From Dromaius novaehollandiae (lineage: Eukaryota; Chordata; Aves; Casuariiformes; Dromaiidae), in the NCBI RefSeq assembly GCF_036370855.1, contig NC_088113.1:21348501-21412500 (forward strand): DNA of 64,000 nucleotides, in the 5' to 3' direction. A model generated the notes under the pieces. That model had not been told where the DNA came from. It made no database searches and saw only the letters and a program-made list of their open reading frames with translations. Position numbers and translations under genes: made by a program. Each line of letters starts with the position of its first letter. Within the stretch, counting starts at the first letter, position 1. This document shows positions 36,801 to 51,800 of the stretch, piece after piece.

Positions 36801-39800
36801 AGGTTCCTTTACTAAGAAAGTTATCAGCTGGCAGCTGAGAATAACTCTCAGTATAAACACCCCAAAAGCTTGCAAATTCATGTATACAGGAAGACAAAAA
36901 CGTCTCTTTGTTATTACTGAATAACGCTGTTTTCTCTCCCCTCCGCGAGCTCACCTGCAGGCACCTGCAACTCGAGGTGCCGTCGCGCACCGCGGGTCCA
37001 GGGCAACACGCGCCGCGAGCTGCTCCCGCTCGTCCCGGGCAGGTCACGGTGCCTGTGCTCACCCACCCGCACCGAGCGCCCTCCCCAGACTGGGACCGCC
37101 TTGGACTCTCCAGAGCCTCTTCCACCCCACCCAGAGGCACAAGACTTGGGAATGCAAGCAGGGTTTAAAATACCCTAATGAGATCGATCTCCACTTCAGC
37201 TGCGGCGTATTGGAATACAGATTAATCTGCTCCCTGGCTGGCACTGGCAGCTGCAGCAGCAGGAGGTCCTGTCAAATCAAGCCGCAACATTACACTCCTC
37301 TGCCTTTATTACCCCCCTTTTTTACGTTTCCTTGGAACGGACATTCGCCTAGCAGGGGAGGAGGCCCTCGCGGCAGAGCCGAGCACAAGCACACCCCGCC
37401 CGAGCAGCGACGCGGCGGAAGCGAGTCCCGCCTCGAGGGGGACGGGAAGGTGTGCGTTTCTGGGTACGGGAGGGGACACAGCCATGCGGTGCAGGAGAAA
37501 GATATTCCGATGAACTCACTAAGACAAATTTAAAAGCCTTCTGTCTTGTAAAGAACTCCTAAGATAAGCTGTGGTTTCTAATCAGGAGCAGGAAAGTGCA
37601 AGAAAAAAAAGCCACTTCTTTCCGAAACTTTCACCCTTCACGGATTCGTGGACAAAACTGGGGCTTCAAGCCTGTCTGCTACCAAGAACCACGGGAAGCC
37701 CTCGCACACCCTGAGGACAGGCCAATTCCACTAGCTGCTCACAGGAGAAACACTGCAGCTAGATTTAAACACCTTTGCTTACACGTTAGAAGCAGCGTAA
37801 CCACCGCAAAGAACACCACACGTCTCACTTAGTCGCGCTCAGATCAGCGTGGTGCCAGGATCAGCTGGATCATCTCCTCCCCGCACCGCGACTGGCAGGG
37901 TAGAGACCTCGGTTTGCTATTAACTGGAACAGCGTTTGAGCTGAACTTTCGGTTCAGTGATCCATTTCACCTTCGAATGCCTGAACGCGACTGAGCAATG
38001 AGTTATTACACGTTAGCTGCAACGACTTCCTAACATAACTAGCATACCTATAACCTGAGAAAGGCTTACGGGGTATTCACCACGCACCGTGCGAGCTCTC
38101 CAGCGCGTGCCCCTCCCTCCACTTAGCATTCTTTGAGGGGCATTTTTCTTTTTAATGAACACACAATCATCACGAGTTGCTTTTCCTCTTCTCTCATTTG
38201 TTCTGGTGTTTGCTACCACACTATTTGCTTTGTTAGAAGACAACAATCCATAAGCAAAGATCCTGTGATTTTTAGTCTCTGAAACATATAAAGCAGTTAA
38301 CAAAATAGCATGTGCTACAGGATGGTGCTTCCATGTTGACAGTCTTTTACTCCATCTCCAGATTTTAGCGTACCTACCAAAATCAAACCTTTTTTTCCCC
38401 AGCAGTAATAATGATCAGCTCTTGAAACGGTTTAATCAGAAAGTTCTATGACACTGCCATCACCTGAAGAATTTAAAATCAACGCTTAAGAGGCACCAAA
38501 CCTGCCGGCTTTATTCAGCGGAGGCCAGCCTATTTTTCTTGAGAACAAGCTGTCTGCAAGAAGCTCAAACACACCTCCCTACGCCAAGATTACATCCCAC
38601 TATCGAAAGCAGAGGCTAATGCAGCTGCCCAGCTTCCATTTTACTGATAGGTAAACTGAGGCCCGGAAAGGCTGAGAAGGTATGTATATGCTGTCCCTGG
38701 CGAGTCGGAATCCAACTATCACGCTGAGTATAAGACAAAATTCTTTCCAACCACTGAGAATTTATTTTTGTGATGTTCTTGTAAGAGAGAGCGTTAACTT
38801 TAATTGAGATAAATTTAACTCTGTACTCAGCATCATGACTCATTCTAATAACAGATTCCTGTTGTATTCTGGAGGGTTGATGGTAAAAATAACAAATTGA
38901 CATAATAAAGTTCTGTTTAAACAGACTGATGTCTTCACTAGCTATCCACTTCAGAAGACCACCAATGCAAAATATTTTCTGCTGGCTAACAGAAGGTGTT
39001 CAGTTAACAGAAATAAGCTTTATCAGGTCATTCTTCTATAGCCTTTTCACTCTTTCCATGCCCAGGGAACGTGGAATGAATACCTGCTACATAACTAAGG
39101 GCTTTGCTACATTTCAATGTATGTTACAATGGAGCAAGAGTGTATTTAGTAACAAATCTAGTCTTTTAAAGGAAATGTATAGCTATGTGTCACCAAAAGA
39201 GGGCTTTTTTTTTTTTCTTAAGAGGATGAACAGGCAAAAAACAAAGTGAGAGAACTTCTCATTTGGAAATTGGCTGAACTAGTTCTAAGGTTATCAAATT
39301 AAATCTTCTTAAGTAAAACTGACATTTAAGTCAAGAGAAGGCATTTAAATTAAGATGAATTGAACAAACATCCTTTTATAGTTCATTAGACTCTGCAAGC
39401 GAGCAAAACTAGAGTCCAAACAATTCTTCCGAGAAAAGAGAATATACACCCTATCAAACAAGTTATGATTGCTTCACTACAGACTCTCTAATTCACAATG
39501 AATTTGTTTTTCCCATTTTTAGCTCACTGAGGCTGTTCAGGAATTTCAAGTTAGTATCCAACACTTCCATTTGATTGCTGCTGGTGTTGTTCTGCAACAA
39601 AAATCCTTTCACCTTTATGGACAAGACGCACTGTCTGACTCTTAGCTCTGCGCCAGATGAAGTTCTCCGTTATTCCCCTGCCCCCTCCCCCAAAAGAGGG
39701 TTTATGCTTTTTATTACTTTCATGGTCAGCATTTCAGCACTCAGGAACAGACATTCTTGCAGCATCTCCCAACACGTTTCAAAGTTTACAATACAAAAAC

Positions 39801-42800
39801 ATTATTTCAAATCTTACCCTAAGTTTATTCCAAGAATTACCCAGACCCAAATTCACTTTCATTTTCTGCAGTCACAGATGCTATATACTTGCCTCGTTGC
39901 CCTTCCATCTTGGTTTCACTAAAGCTGTAACAGTCATACTCTTCTCAGGGTGCCTCCTCAGAACTCATGGGTCTCCCCCCTTAACATGGTACATCACACA
40001 TTTTTAATTATCTCCTAAGCATCTAATGCAGTCCCAGTCTCAGACTGATCAAGAGTACCTTTTTCTCCAAAATTTGGCCCTTATTTTCCTATCAATACTC
40101 ACTATAAGCAGGCTATGTTATCCTCCCATATACTACTCACTTATCTGCATAGATTATTCACCAACAAAAGAGTACCGCAGAGGTACGCTATATTGTACCT
40201 TGTACGTTGTGTTCGGTCGCTGACTTGAAGCCCGTCTGGATTACATTTGTAGAGGGATCATAACCCTTAATCAGTCAGATTACAGGGAACAGTCAATCAT
40301 AAAAACAAACACTCAGCTTCTAGTAGAATCAAACATACACTTCTGCAGTAATACTTCTCATTAATTCTCCATCACCTACTTTACTCGATTCTCCTTTTCC
40401 TTTGCTCCAAACAATGTCACACAGTATCCAGAAGGCCTGGCTAATGTCATCCAACAAACTCAGGCTGTAGCTGTTTGAGAAAACTAATGAAACATACTAT
40501 TTATAAAATGCAAGTACATATTTAAGAAGTTGGCAAGCATCAATTCAATGCACTTCACCTATTTTCTGTGGTCTTTACAGCCCATAGAGGAGGCTGCTCA
40601 AGCAAAGGATACGCTGCTCCTTGGGAAGTGAGCGTATAAAAATATGACTATTTGCTCCCTGACCTAAGCAAAAATTAGAAGTGCAATGCTCTACATAATT
40701 TTGTCAGTTGAGCAGAGCTGAGAGTCCAGCAATCAGACCCACAAGACCACATCAAAGAAACACTATTTTCTACAATGACGGACCATCTCTCTTTAAGACT
40801 GGCCAGCAGGGCTGGATACTCAGAAGTATTTTGACCCCACAGAGCAGAGGAAAACTCTAAGCCCTCACATTTCTGCCTAGAATTGCAAAATATTTCTGTT
40901 TTGAATTGCTTCACTACCTCAGAAAAAGGAAATTGCTTCAAATGAGATTCCTTTTCTCCCCAACCTGATATCCTCCGCCATATATCATGATCTGTCCAAT
41001 CAGGCAAAATTCAGGTGTAGATTGTGTAGGCAGTTAGACACCACTGGTCAAATCTTTAGGCTCAAATCATACTTAAAAATGGTAAGGAAATTTCTCCCTT
41101 TTTCCTTATTATATAAATGGATATAAAGCTTAAATATTTGCAGTTTGGATTAAAATTGTTCATAGGCTACGCTACGTAATTATTTTAAACACTGACAGCA
41201 TCTGCAGAATTTAAGACAAAAATGTAGTTACTCCTCACCCAGCACCTTTATGTTATTAAAAATAATAATAAAAAATACATTATAAGAAATTATTTCTATC
41301 AAATTTAATATGGATTAAAGTTTTGTAATAAATGAAAGCTGGCCAAGTCACATTGACGAAACAAGAAATATGCTAGTGAAAAAAACCTCATATCGAGAGC
41401 AAGACCTTCAAGACAATAAGACAAACACTATTTTACATGTTATCTCCTATATGAAAAAACATCACCACTAGTATATCTATTTAAAATAAAGACAATAGAG
41501 AGGGTATTTTCCTACCAACATCAAAAAAAGAAGAGAAATACTCTGTGCTCTAAAGATGAAGCCTCGGATATCCAAGGAGAGGAGCATTTCTACAGCTAAC
41601 TACTGCTAAAGCGCCCTCGGGCCCATCCCGGTACCCGCGACCCGACGGCACTTTGGCACTGCAAACAGGCCGAGTAGCTCCGTCTCAGTGGACAAATGCT
41701 ACTGACAGAGCTGTTTGATGCCTCATCCAATGATGAAGCGCTTTAACGAGGTTGTCAATTAAGGCATCGTAATTAGGCTCTCGGGTTAACAGCCCGCTGA
41801 GATTTTCATACTCTGCAGCGTAACTGCTAGTGATATCCGGATGCGGTCTCACGAGCGAGAGGTTCCACGTGAATCTGTTCACAGTGCAAAGGCCTTACTT
41901 TTTTTTTTTTTTTAATTAATAAATACTGGTAGGTTTGTTACAAAGCCATTCTAGTCAATCCTTTAAAGAAATATGTTCCTTCATTTGACATACACATGAA
42001 CACTTTCCTAGCAGGAGAGGATCGTTCCTTTTTTTGAGAGTTTGAATACAGGAGAAAATTTTTTACAAGAAAAGATGACCAGGAAAGACTGACAACTAGC
42101 ATTCTTGCTAAATAAACAAGGTGTGCAGAAAAAAGCGTTCCTAGGATCAGCACAGCACAGAAAGCATTAATTGTCAAGTGTTCTAGACTTGTGCCCACTA
42201 GTTTTAAGGGAAGTCATACTAAGAATTCATTTTAATATTCCTGTTCGATCAGTAGCTTATAACGGCTGACCAAGCAGCAGTGCCCCAAGCACAGAATAAT
42301 CACTGTATCGCTGGTGCAACATTTGGCAAAGTACGGGCTTATCCTGTGCTGCTTATATGCACGTCAGGACACCGCCTCTGACAGGCTCCAGATGAACCCT
42401 GTTAAACATCTCAATTAACTTCAAGTGTTATAAACTCACTAACTCATCTGCCCAGTGATGTGAAACAAAGAAAATTGGACCCACTACCACAGCTTTTTAG
42501 AGAGAGTTTATTTTAATAAAACTGATTTCTGGACTCATCCTAATGTCCTCCATTTCTTCTCAGTATTAATGAGATGGAGGTATGATGTGAAGGTACTTTG
42601 CAAGGACCGCTCTGCTTTACAGAGGGCAGATTTGCTCTCTAATAATTAATAACCTGACCCCGCCGTAGGGCCTTCCAAACTGCTACCTAATCCCCACAGC
42701 AGCTAAGATGGCAAGATGTCGTCCTCTGCAGTCTCCAGATGAAACAGATGAGACAGAGGTTAACTCACTTCCCCAAACTGAAAGATTAAGTCAGTGACAT

Positions 42801-45800
42801 GGGCAACAGACCAGATCTCTCTGCTCCAAAGCTCAAACTCTTGCCTGAGCTTTCTCTCAGTAAGGAGACTGAAGCAGCCTTATTTTCCTACTACAAATTA
42901 AGATTTCAAAACGTCCCCTAAATCCATCATCTGAGCGCAACTGCATTCTGCAATTTGATTACACAAACCCCAGCAACGTAAGACAGCATTTCTTCTTTCA
43001 CCATAACCTATGAAAGACAAGCAACACAACACAAGAGAGATAAGGGAGCCAGAATTTGTGCAAACCGTTACCGTGCGCGGCGCCGGGCTGCAGGTAAGCA
43101 CCTTCCCCCACGCGCAAGGAAAGCGGCGAGAGCGGACACGTACCCACACAGCCCGCGGTGCTTCCCGTTCCCGTTTGTTTTACCATCTCCGCCTCCCGGT
43201 CCCGCTGCGCTCAGGATGCGGAGCTCATCTCCGCAGCTATTACAGCCTAAACGTGCCTGCCAGGAGCTGTCTGGCCAAGCCACCGCCTTCATTAATAAAA
43301 TGTTATCAACTTCCCAGCGTTGGTGCTCTAAAGCAAATGCACTGCTACCAGCTCACCGCGGACACATTTTTCAAGAAGAAAACAGCTGCTTACTGAATCT
43401 GTCACTTTGCGCTACTACCCCTTTTTAGGGAGAATCAGAACAAGGACAGGCTCACACCCCAAACTGCCACCTGCTCTGCAGCTTTCACTCGCTGTTCCCA
43501 AGAGAGAAGATAGCCGGTCCCGAGAGAACAAGTGACATCAGTCCGGTGCTCAGCGTGGGTCTGCAGGAGGGAGCATCTCTCTCCGGTTTTGCTTTTGAGA
43601 ATATCAAGGCATCCGATGACTTAGTTGCTAAGACTGTACTAATTCATTGTATCTGGGTTTAGAGATCCCATTTTGTTGCTGTTCCCTTGCCGTCCCCCCC
43701 CCCAGTTTACCGCAACAGTTAAAGACAGATACCAGGCAAGTCTGAGATCCACTCATACCTCTTTCAGTTTTTGACAATATTCACCCTTTGTAGTAATGAA
43801 CCGGCACAAAATCTCAAGCAACGTTGGCAGTATTTAAAATTTCTTCCAAGATGTAGTCAATTATTAACAAAATGAAAAAAAGTAATATCATCAGAAGCAG
43901 GAGGGGACTGACCCGAGATTCAGTTTGGCTTATGAGTCTTGCAGCAATACTCCACAGATGTCTGTTACAGAAGAGTTTTCCGGGAGAGAGGGAAAAAAGT
44001 AGAAAAGAGGAACTTTAAATGTGTGCAGTTTATTTCTGCAATGCCTGATGTTCCCTGAGTCACACTTCAGTGCTCAGAGCCATGAGAACACTGCTTTTGA
44101 GATGACATTTGTAGTTGCCTCATTACTCTTTTCAAAAGAGTTTTGCATCAAAGAGGCAGAGCTTCAAACAACAGAGCATGCAGGAGTAAAATAACTTATT
44201 AACAGCACATGAAATGGAATCGCTAGGAAGTGCTGAGACTGAAACTAGCAGGGCAGCTGTGTCATCAACAGCTAGCGCTGCAACAGCGAATGCGCAGGCT
44301 ACTCTAGTCTCGAAAGCCACAGGAGCAGCAATGAAAGGACTGGTGATTTACTCGTTACCGCCTTATTGGCAGGCTTTTCAGATACTTACTTCCCATTCAT
44401 TCTTCCATCACAATAAGAAGGCTCTGGGGACAGGCCTACCTTCATGCTCTTTTTCAGTTGTTCCAACTTTCTTTATCTTTTTGGGTGATTTCATGAAGAG
44501 CGGAAAGATGGTCCTCAGACCGAGAATGTCAACAAATTTGTGACAGTTGTCTGTGCCCTCAGGTCCAATCATGGCATGGTCCAGTACCTTCAAGGCACTG
44601 CTACGAGAAATCTTCTTTTCTCTGTGAAAAGAAAGCCTCAGTTAAACATCTCAGGGACATGAGGAATCTTGGATTAAAGCCAGCTTATACTAGCTTTGAA
44701 CTCCTACTCCAAGATGACAGCACAAAAAGGGAAAATCAATGTGACAAAGACACTTACAGGATGTTATGTGTGTGTATACACAGACATACACACATTCTTA
44801 TTAACTGTATGCTTATTGGAAAAGTTTGCACAAAATTATTTCTGTAACATAATAACAGACTTTTAAATGAGTCATCCTTGATATCTTGAAGTACCCACAA
44901 TACCAGGCTATATAAAGAGATTTCTTTTGCCAAAGACGACTAACTCTAAAATGAGACTATTTCTGGACGGGAATTTGGTTTTCAAAATGGAGGGTACTGC
45001 GGTCAGCTTGACTGCCTATATCCAATTTTGATTTGAGAAAACAGAACGGGGAGTGTTTTGGGTCAAAGAGCACGTCTCCTACATCTTTCTGGATATCACA
45101 GAACAAACAAACCAGCTTAAAGATAACTATTTGTATTAAAGGTTTATTAAAAATAAATGTAAATAAACTTCCCACACAAAAGCAATGATAATCATTTATC
45201 ATCACCATTCCATCAAGTAACTCTGGGCTGAAATTTAATTAAAACTTGTCGTTACATGCCAAAATCCCAATTTGGTATTTATAAGGGAACAGTTGACAAC
45301 ATTAGCAAAGAACTCTCCAAGATTTTCTTGCTGGCAGTGACATCAGCTATACTGAAGAAAATCCTGTCTCCAGAAATCATGTTTGGAGGGAAGCAGATAG
45401 ATTTTCACCTATTCCGCTTTAATAAAAATCCGGAACGTTAATGTTGGTGATTCATATTCATGATAGACAGACACTTCGAAAATCTCTAAAAATCTATAAT
45501 TCTCAGATAAGAAACAAATATTTATAATTAATTCAAAAGAACATGTAAAATACCTTGTGAAACAAACTGAAAAAGCAGTCACTAACACAGTCTATAAAAT
45601 GAATGGATCAGGTAAATGTTAGCAGGAGCTAACATGAATTGAAGAATGAGAATCTACAGCTTTCTCAAAGGCCAGTCCAATCATGGAATAAATTCCCTTA
45701 GGTATAGGGCAGTCACAAGCCTTACCACCTTCCACTCTAAAAGCATAGTAATCTCCTCTTTCTTTTCTCTAAGAGACAATTTGTTCTCCAGCAAATACAT

Positions 45801-48800
45801 AGCTATATGCATATTTTAAAAATAAATCCCCACGGAAACGAGATGTGCTCTTCCCCTAGAGAGACAATGAGAGAACAATTATCCGCAGACACACATTAGT
45901 TACATCGCATTACTATAAGGTACTCAGTTATTATTGGTGAACGTGGAATAAGAAACTATAAACAGCAAAACATCACTCATTCAAGTCCTCCCCACATTTC
46001 CTCCATGCCTGCCACGGCCACGCACCTCCCGAGACCCCGCAGCGCGGGACCGGCCCGCTCACGTGCAAACACCGCACATGGAGAAGAGCCCAGCAACTCC
46101 CTACACAGACCCCATCCACCAGCAGCCTCCTGTCATGACAGAGGCAGCAGCAGATTAAAATTCAGCTTCGAAGAAGCCCACAGCTTTCTGGAGCCCAAAC
46201 TCCAGAGAGGTGTGGAAAACATCTTCCCTTTAGAGACTTATCTCTGCGAACCCATAACAACATGCAAACTTCACATACATAAACATCCCATCCTGAAAAA
46301 GCTACCTTGCCCACTGCAACCACAGACGCTTTTGATGTGCATTAAGTGGCTGTTAGAAGTATCAAGCTCAGCTCAAATCCTGTGCAACAGTGATTTCTGC
46401 CTGTTAACTATGCAGTGAAGAGCAGTATAAAATTATAAAAAAGTAGTATTAAGAAGTTTGATACCCTCTCCCACAATATACATCACCTTTCCTATACAGA
46501 AAGCTAGAAATAAAGTACTCCTTTGGCTAGACAATATAAGAAATCTTTTCAGGGGAAGTAATTGCATATTGATCAACAGTTAAGGAAGGCTGCAGAGAGC
46601 TGAACGTGGGAATATTCATTGGGTTTAAGTTCAGGCTTTTAGAGATCAATAGCTGTTTGACTGGACTGTCTAGAGTTGATTTTACTCGAAATATTTATTC
46701 TACTGAAGGGCAAGCAGTTTATCTTAGTCTCATCTGCATTTATTGAAGTCACAAGTAACTTTTAGCTGAACACTAATTCAACAACAAGTATACGTGAGTA
46801 TCACCAAATGGGGAGTGACCTCAATCTTAACGGAGAACTCTGAATTACAGCTTTGTTTAGTAACCATTGTTTTTCCTCCTTTCAATACCACCGTATTCGA
46901 GAAAACTCTTCTGGCGCTCGTTAATTTAAAAACAGGAGGTACTAACACTATTTGGACTTTCCACAGTAGCATAACACCATCTCCCACTTTCCAAAATACC
47001 AGCAAAAGCAAAATACTAGATTTGCTGGACAAGTGCTGTAGAAAATGGTTCTGTTTAATTAACCAAAAGATTCAGTACACAGACATTCTAAGTTTCCATG
47101 GGGTCATTAGGAACAGCAGGACAAGAAAACATAAAAGGATTTTAATAATCATGAAAAATATACCTTGAAATAGCTATAGTTGAGCTCTGGGGAGTAGTAC
47201 AGAGTTGCCCATTCCCACTTTGTTTTTACTATACAGGCAGCAAATGCTTTTTGTGAGGTCAAGAAAAGCCACTGAATAGCTTTAGAATAGAAAGTCATGT
47301 TGTCCAAGTGATGCAAACTTCCATAAACTCCCTTTGCTACATTTGTCTACGTGCACACACACGCACTTTCAGTTAAGGCCTGAGAGCCACACATCATTTT
47401 TCCTGTGCAACAGAGAATCTTTTTTGACATCTCCCCTAGGAATCCAGTGGTTGCATCTCCTCCAAACCATAACACAATTTTACAACAAAAGCAATAAGCT
47501 TTCTGTCAATGTGTGCGAGGAAACCGACATTAAAATTCTGTTTCTCTCTTTTGGCTTTTTAAGGTAAACTGCATTTAGGTTGCTAAGGCAGGGCTGAGAG
47601 TAAAAAAGTGCTTCCTTACCTAAAAAAAAATAAAATAAAGTTGAGTTGTGGTTGAAGAAAGAATTTAATTCTACGTGACATTTATAAACCTTCTGCTGGT
47701 GGCTACCACCGTATTGATAAAACATTTTATTTTTGATAAAGATACCACATAAAATAAACAAGCCTCCACCACTGCAGAGATGTGAATCCTTGAACAATTG
47801 CATATATCCTTGATCTCATCCTACTTCAATACTATTTTTTTTTCTACTGTCCGCAAACTCTGTCCTCCTTAATCTGATCTTCTTCTAGACCCTTTTACCT
47901 ACCTTACACATACCTGCTTGGTTGGTTCTCTGTGACGCTGCATTCCCAGGGCCTACTGCAAGCCCCCCTCAAGAGCGCAAAGCGGAGATCACAGCACCAA
48001 GTCCAGGTCATCGCTTTCTATGGTCATGCATGCAAACTGCACAAACAGGATCGTGCTCATTTTCAGATGCCACTTCTGGCTCCCCATTAACTAGCAGAAA
48101 CTCACACAAGACAGCTGCATCTTTTGCTGATGGCCATAAGCTTAAATCTCAGCATAAAGGGAACTAGTCCCATTTTCCTTACTTTATTGTCCAAAGGAAT
48201 CTCCTGGGTATCCGTTCAGTGTTCAGCTGAAAGATGCTACAGTTCTCCAGAGTTCTGTGCACATAACCATTAACAGAACAGCTATGCAGGAACACTGCAT
48301 CTCTAAACGTATTTGGAAGCACTAGATACAGAACGCTACATTCTTTAAGACAGAAATGCAGATTCAAGCCTGATATCTCTGTTCTCATACAGCTTATCTA
48401 TTTCGCATCATGTCAATAAACTTTCAACTTTGCTTATTCATCCTTTCATCTGCACAGACTACGGTACAATGATTAACCTCCTTCAAAGTAAATTAAAAAA
48501 AAATCCAGATCTCTCCCAATCTTCAGAGGATACAGATAGGAGAGAAAAAATATTCTGTCCTGTTTATGGATGAAGTAGTCAATCGCTACTGAATGACATT
48601 TCTTTTCTTTGTTGTTTCCCACTAAGATATCAAGAAGGTACAAAAGTATAATCTTCCCATGAAGTTCTCAGGACCACAACTATCAAGTTTGACCCCCTAT
48701 TTACAATGCTAGCCTGCACTTGGAAGCATCCAAGAAAATCTGAGCAACTGTAAGAGCTTCCAAACACACATCAAGAAAATTCCCCAAGATTACATAAGAG

Positions 48801-51800
48801 CCATTTAATACCTTCTTGTTATTAAAACATCAAGAAAACCTGCAGTGCTAGTTTTCAGACATGTCTTACTTTGGTATTTGAGAGCACACCCCCTGAAGCT
48901 TTCAAACTATTTTCCTCACCAATTTACACTGGCAGTAACCAGTATGCACAGTATTTTTAATTCATTTATTATTTAGTGAAGGCACTGCATCCAGCAGAGC
49001 TTTCTACCCTTGACCACAGCAAAACCTGCCTAAGCACACACCTCCATGGCAGCAGCTGAGACGTTTTAAGTTTCTCCTCCTAATGTAGCCGCCTTCTTGC
49101 AGCATCTTATTGCTACTATTCATCACCACAAACCACCTTTTTACCTTAATCATCCCAAATGGATGATCTGTAGAGCATTTAGCTCTAACATCATTTTCTT
49201 ACTACTTCAATTAACTAACTTAATTAACTGTCAAAACATCATAGGACCTGAAAAGTTAGTTTCCAAGAGATGCCAAGAGACATTAGAGATAAGCACCACA
49301 ACCCTGCAGTTCTGAAGATCTGAGTTAACTACTTAAATAACAGACAGTTGCATCTGTGTAATCCCTACTGCAAACAAATCTATAGCACTGATAAGGAAAT
49401 ATAAATATCACTTCCATCAAAAGTAAAAACTTCAAGACAGGAAACAAGCATTGTGACTGACTCGGCCAAAGTTTTAAGTATGAAAATAGCTTTAAGCATA
49501 TGCAGAGTTTTACTGTTTTCACCTATTTTAAGTTACATGCATGATTATGTGGGTCAGGATCCTGAAATTTTTGCCTTAATATTTGTAATGGTTGAAAAGA
49601 CCACTGCGTACTACGATGTAGGAATGAACTGGCATGCCAACAGTATGGCTAGCGTGAAATACTAAAAAAAGGTTGGCAGCTTGTGGAAAGATGAGGACCA
49701 TGGATTAGCAATAAAGGTTTCCACTTAACACTTTCAACCCTAATCTGAAAGCATCATTAGGAGTGAGAAGTTCTCTCTTATGTCCAACTAGGCAGTACTC
49801 ACCCTAGATGAGATTTGCAGTGTGGTACAAGTCAGGGCCAAAAAGAAAGCTTGTTTAGGGATGAGAATCAGTCAGCCTATCAACCCTCTTTATTTGCTCA
49901 AACAGCCACTTAAGAACAACCTGAAGTTTTCTACTGACCTAACTAGACTAGAAGAAGAAGAAAAAAATAAATCTAATTGTCAGGATAGTCCCTGCTTATC
50001 AGACAAGAGTAGTGATAAAAACTTCCAAAAAAATGTTCTGTGAACTTTTTTCCTCTTCCACTCTCATTTTACCAGTCCCATACAGACCGCAGAATAAAAC
50101 AGGTTCCTAAGCATCAAAAGACTGAGGTCTTAGAAAACTCTTCAATTAGGCACAATGGAGACCAGAAAATATCCATATTCCATCTTAAAACAGTTTATGT
50201 CAATGGATGGAACTAATGGCACGACTGCCTATGACAGCAGGGGCCTGCTTCCAGGGTTACTTCCAGATGAACATTCACATGTTCAGCGTTTCAGAACTTC
50301 AGCCCTATGTAGAGGCTGAACAGCAGCACAGATATTGCTGGCAGTTAAATCATACTTTGTCCCTTAGAACTCCTTCATGACTACTGGAGGGAGGAGAAGC
50401 AGGAAGAAAGAAAAAAAAAGAAAGAAGAAAGTGTTCAAAGTGTCCAGGCAGAAGTTTTCCTCTTGTCATAATTTTCCAGCTGAAGCCCTGGTACAGAGGA
50501 TGGTAAACAGCAGAGTCCAAAAAAAGGGGAAAAAGCTATTAAAAATTGAAACACTAAGTCACACCCACATGGCAGAAGAACTTCAAGTAATTAGTTCTGC
50601 AAGGCTAGCTTAGCAGCTTAGTACGAGTGGCAGAGGGAGGCTTCCCTCTCGTCCTTAGTTTTGGAGGCTTTCTTTAATTAGCCTCAAGAAAACCCAGCGT
50701 TCCTATCTGAATAATCCACATTTGGTTATTTATTCAGTTCCCTGCTGCTGCACATTACCCAGCCATGCGCTGCAGGAATACATCATTTCTCGTTGGCATT
50801 TGCTAACCAGGCACTGCATGCAGCTCAGAACACCAGGGAAAGCGAGACAAAGCCCCTGCTGCGTGCAGTTCAGAGGTCTAGAGGACGTCAGAGTCAACTC
50901 AGAGAGGATACAATTCAGTACTAGGCTAGGAAGGAAAAATGAAGAGGTGGCAGAGGAGCCCTAGAGATTCAAGTTGTGACAGAACAACTCACAAGAAGAA
51001 ATACACATTTATGCTCATTTCACAAAAGCAATTTTTGTATTAACAGCCACAAACTCACCATCTCGGAAGCTGCACAACACCATGAAACTTGAATTGGGGA
51101 ACAAAGAAAAAAACCTCCCTAGGAACATCCCAAGCTTCCCTCCTACCCTCACAGGAGTCTTAAATCCTTAGAGGATTAGCGGCCTGACCTATAGCATTCT
51201 TTCTTCTGGGCGTGTGGCAGACAGACCTACACTGTTATTTTCCAGAAGCTATTGTGATAGCCCCATTTCTTAGGGACCAAAGCTAAAGACAAGAAGTGGA
51301 GCTTATAGGTCAGAGAAGGTGCAACTAACACGCTGAAAAAAGATAAACATACTAACACAAAAATTTTATAAAGGGAAAAATATAAATATCCAGCCAGAAC
51401 ATGTGCTGATAGGGCAAAAGCAGGTGAGAAAAATCAAAGTTATCTGTGTACCTAAGCATGAGATTCATCAGCTGTAGACCTTCACCTTTCAGGAAACGAT
51501 CACGATTGGAACTGAGCATTAGGCAGGAGCAAAGAGAGTCAAACAGATTCTCCATCATTTCCTGTTCTTCTGCTGTACTAGGGTTGTGTCGTTTGAACAC
51601 CTGTATGACAAAGAACAGAACAAAATTCCCCCAAAGTGGAGGGCCCAATGTGGTCCACACCAATGTAGAGTATACATGAACATTTTACATCACAAGCCCT
51701 CAGCATTTGATAAGCATAAGCCCACAGTCATCAGAGCAGCAATCACACACATCACTGATGCAGTCCCACTTGTAGTTCTCCTGCCCTTTCCTGCCCTGAC

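Larger units (their letters stand above)
32126..44439 (-). other. CTNNBL1: CTNNBL1 intron 11
   Basis: 12.3 kb, the largest intron in the window. It holds a CR1 relic (35195-35330), a T15-G14 tract, three CpG-rich blocks at 36.25-37.5 kb, MIR relics (38625-38765, 42665-42865), a CpG-dense island at 41590-41880 and another CpG pocket near 43070-43200 ending in a plus-strand donor-like CTGCAG|GTAAGC. Two AT/AC-rich low-complexity patches lie near 36690-36775 and 34430-34445. No second gene was recognised. Confidence 0.8.

Noticed and set aside
41685..41882. 65-codon minus-strand frame as a coding exon
   Set aside because: It has no recognised homology, and it begins and ends with its own ATG and stop. 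The block is better described as a CpG-dense element of unknown role.
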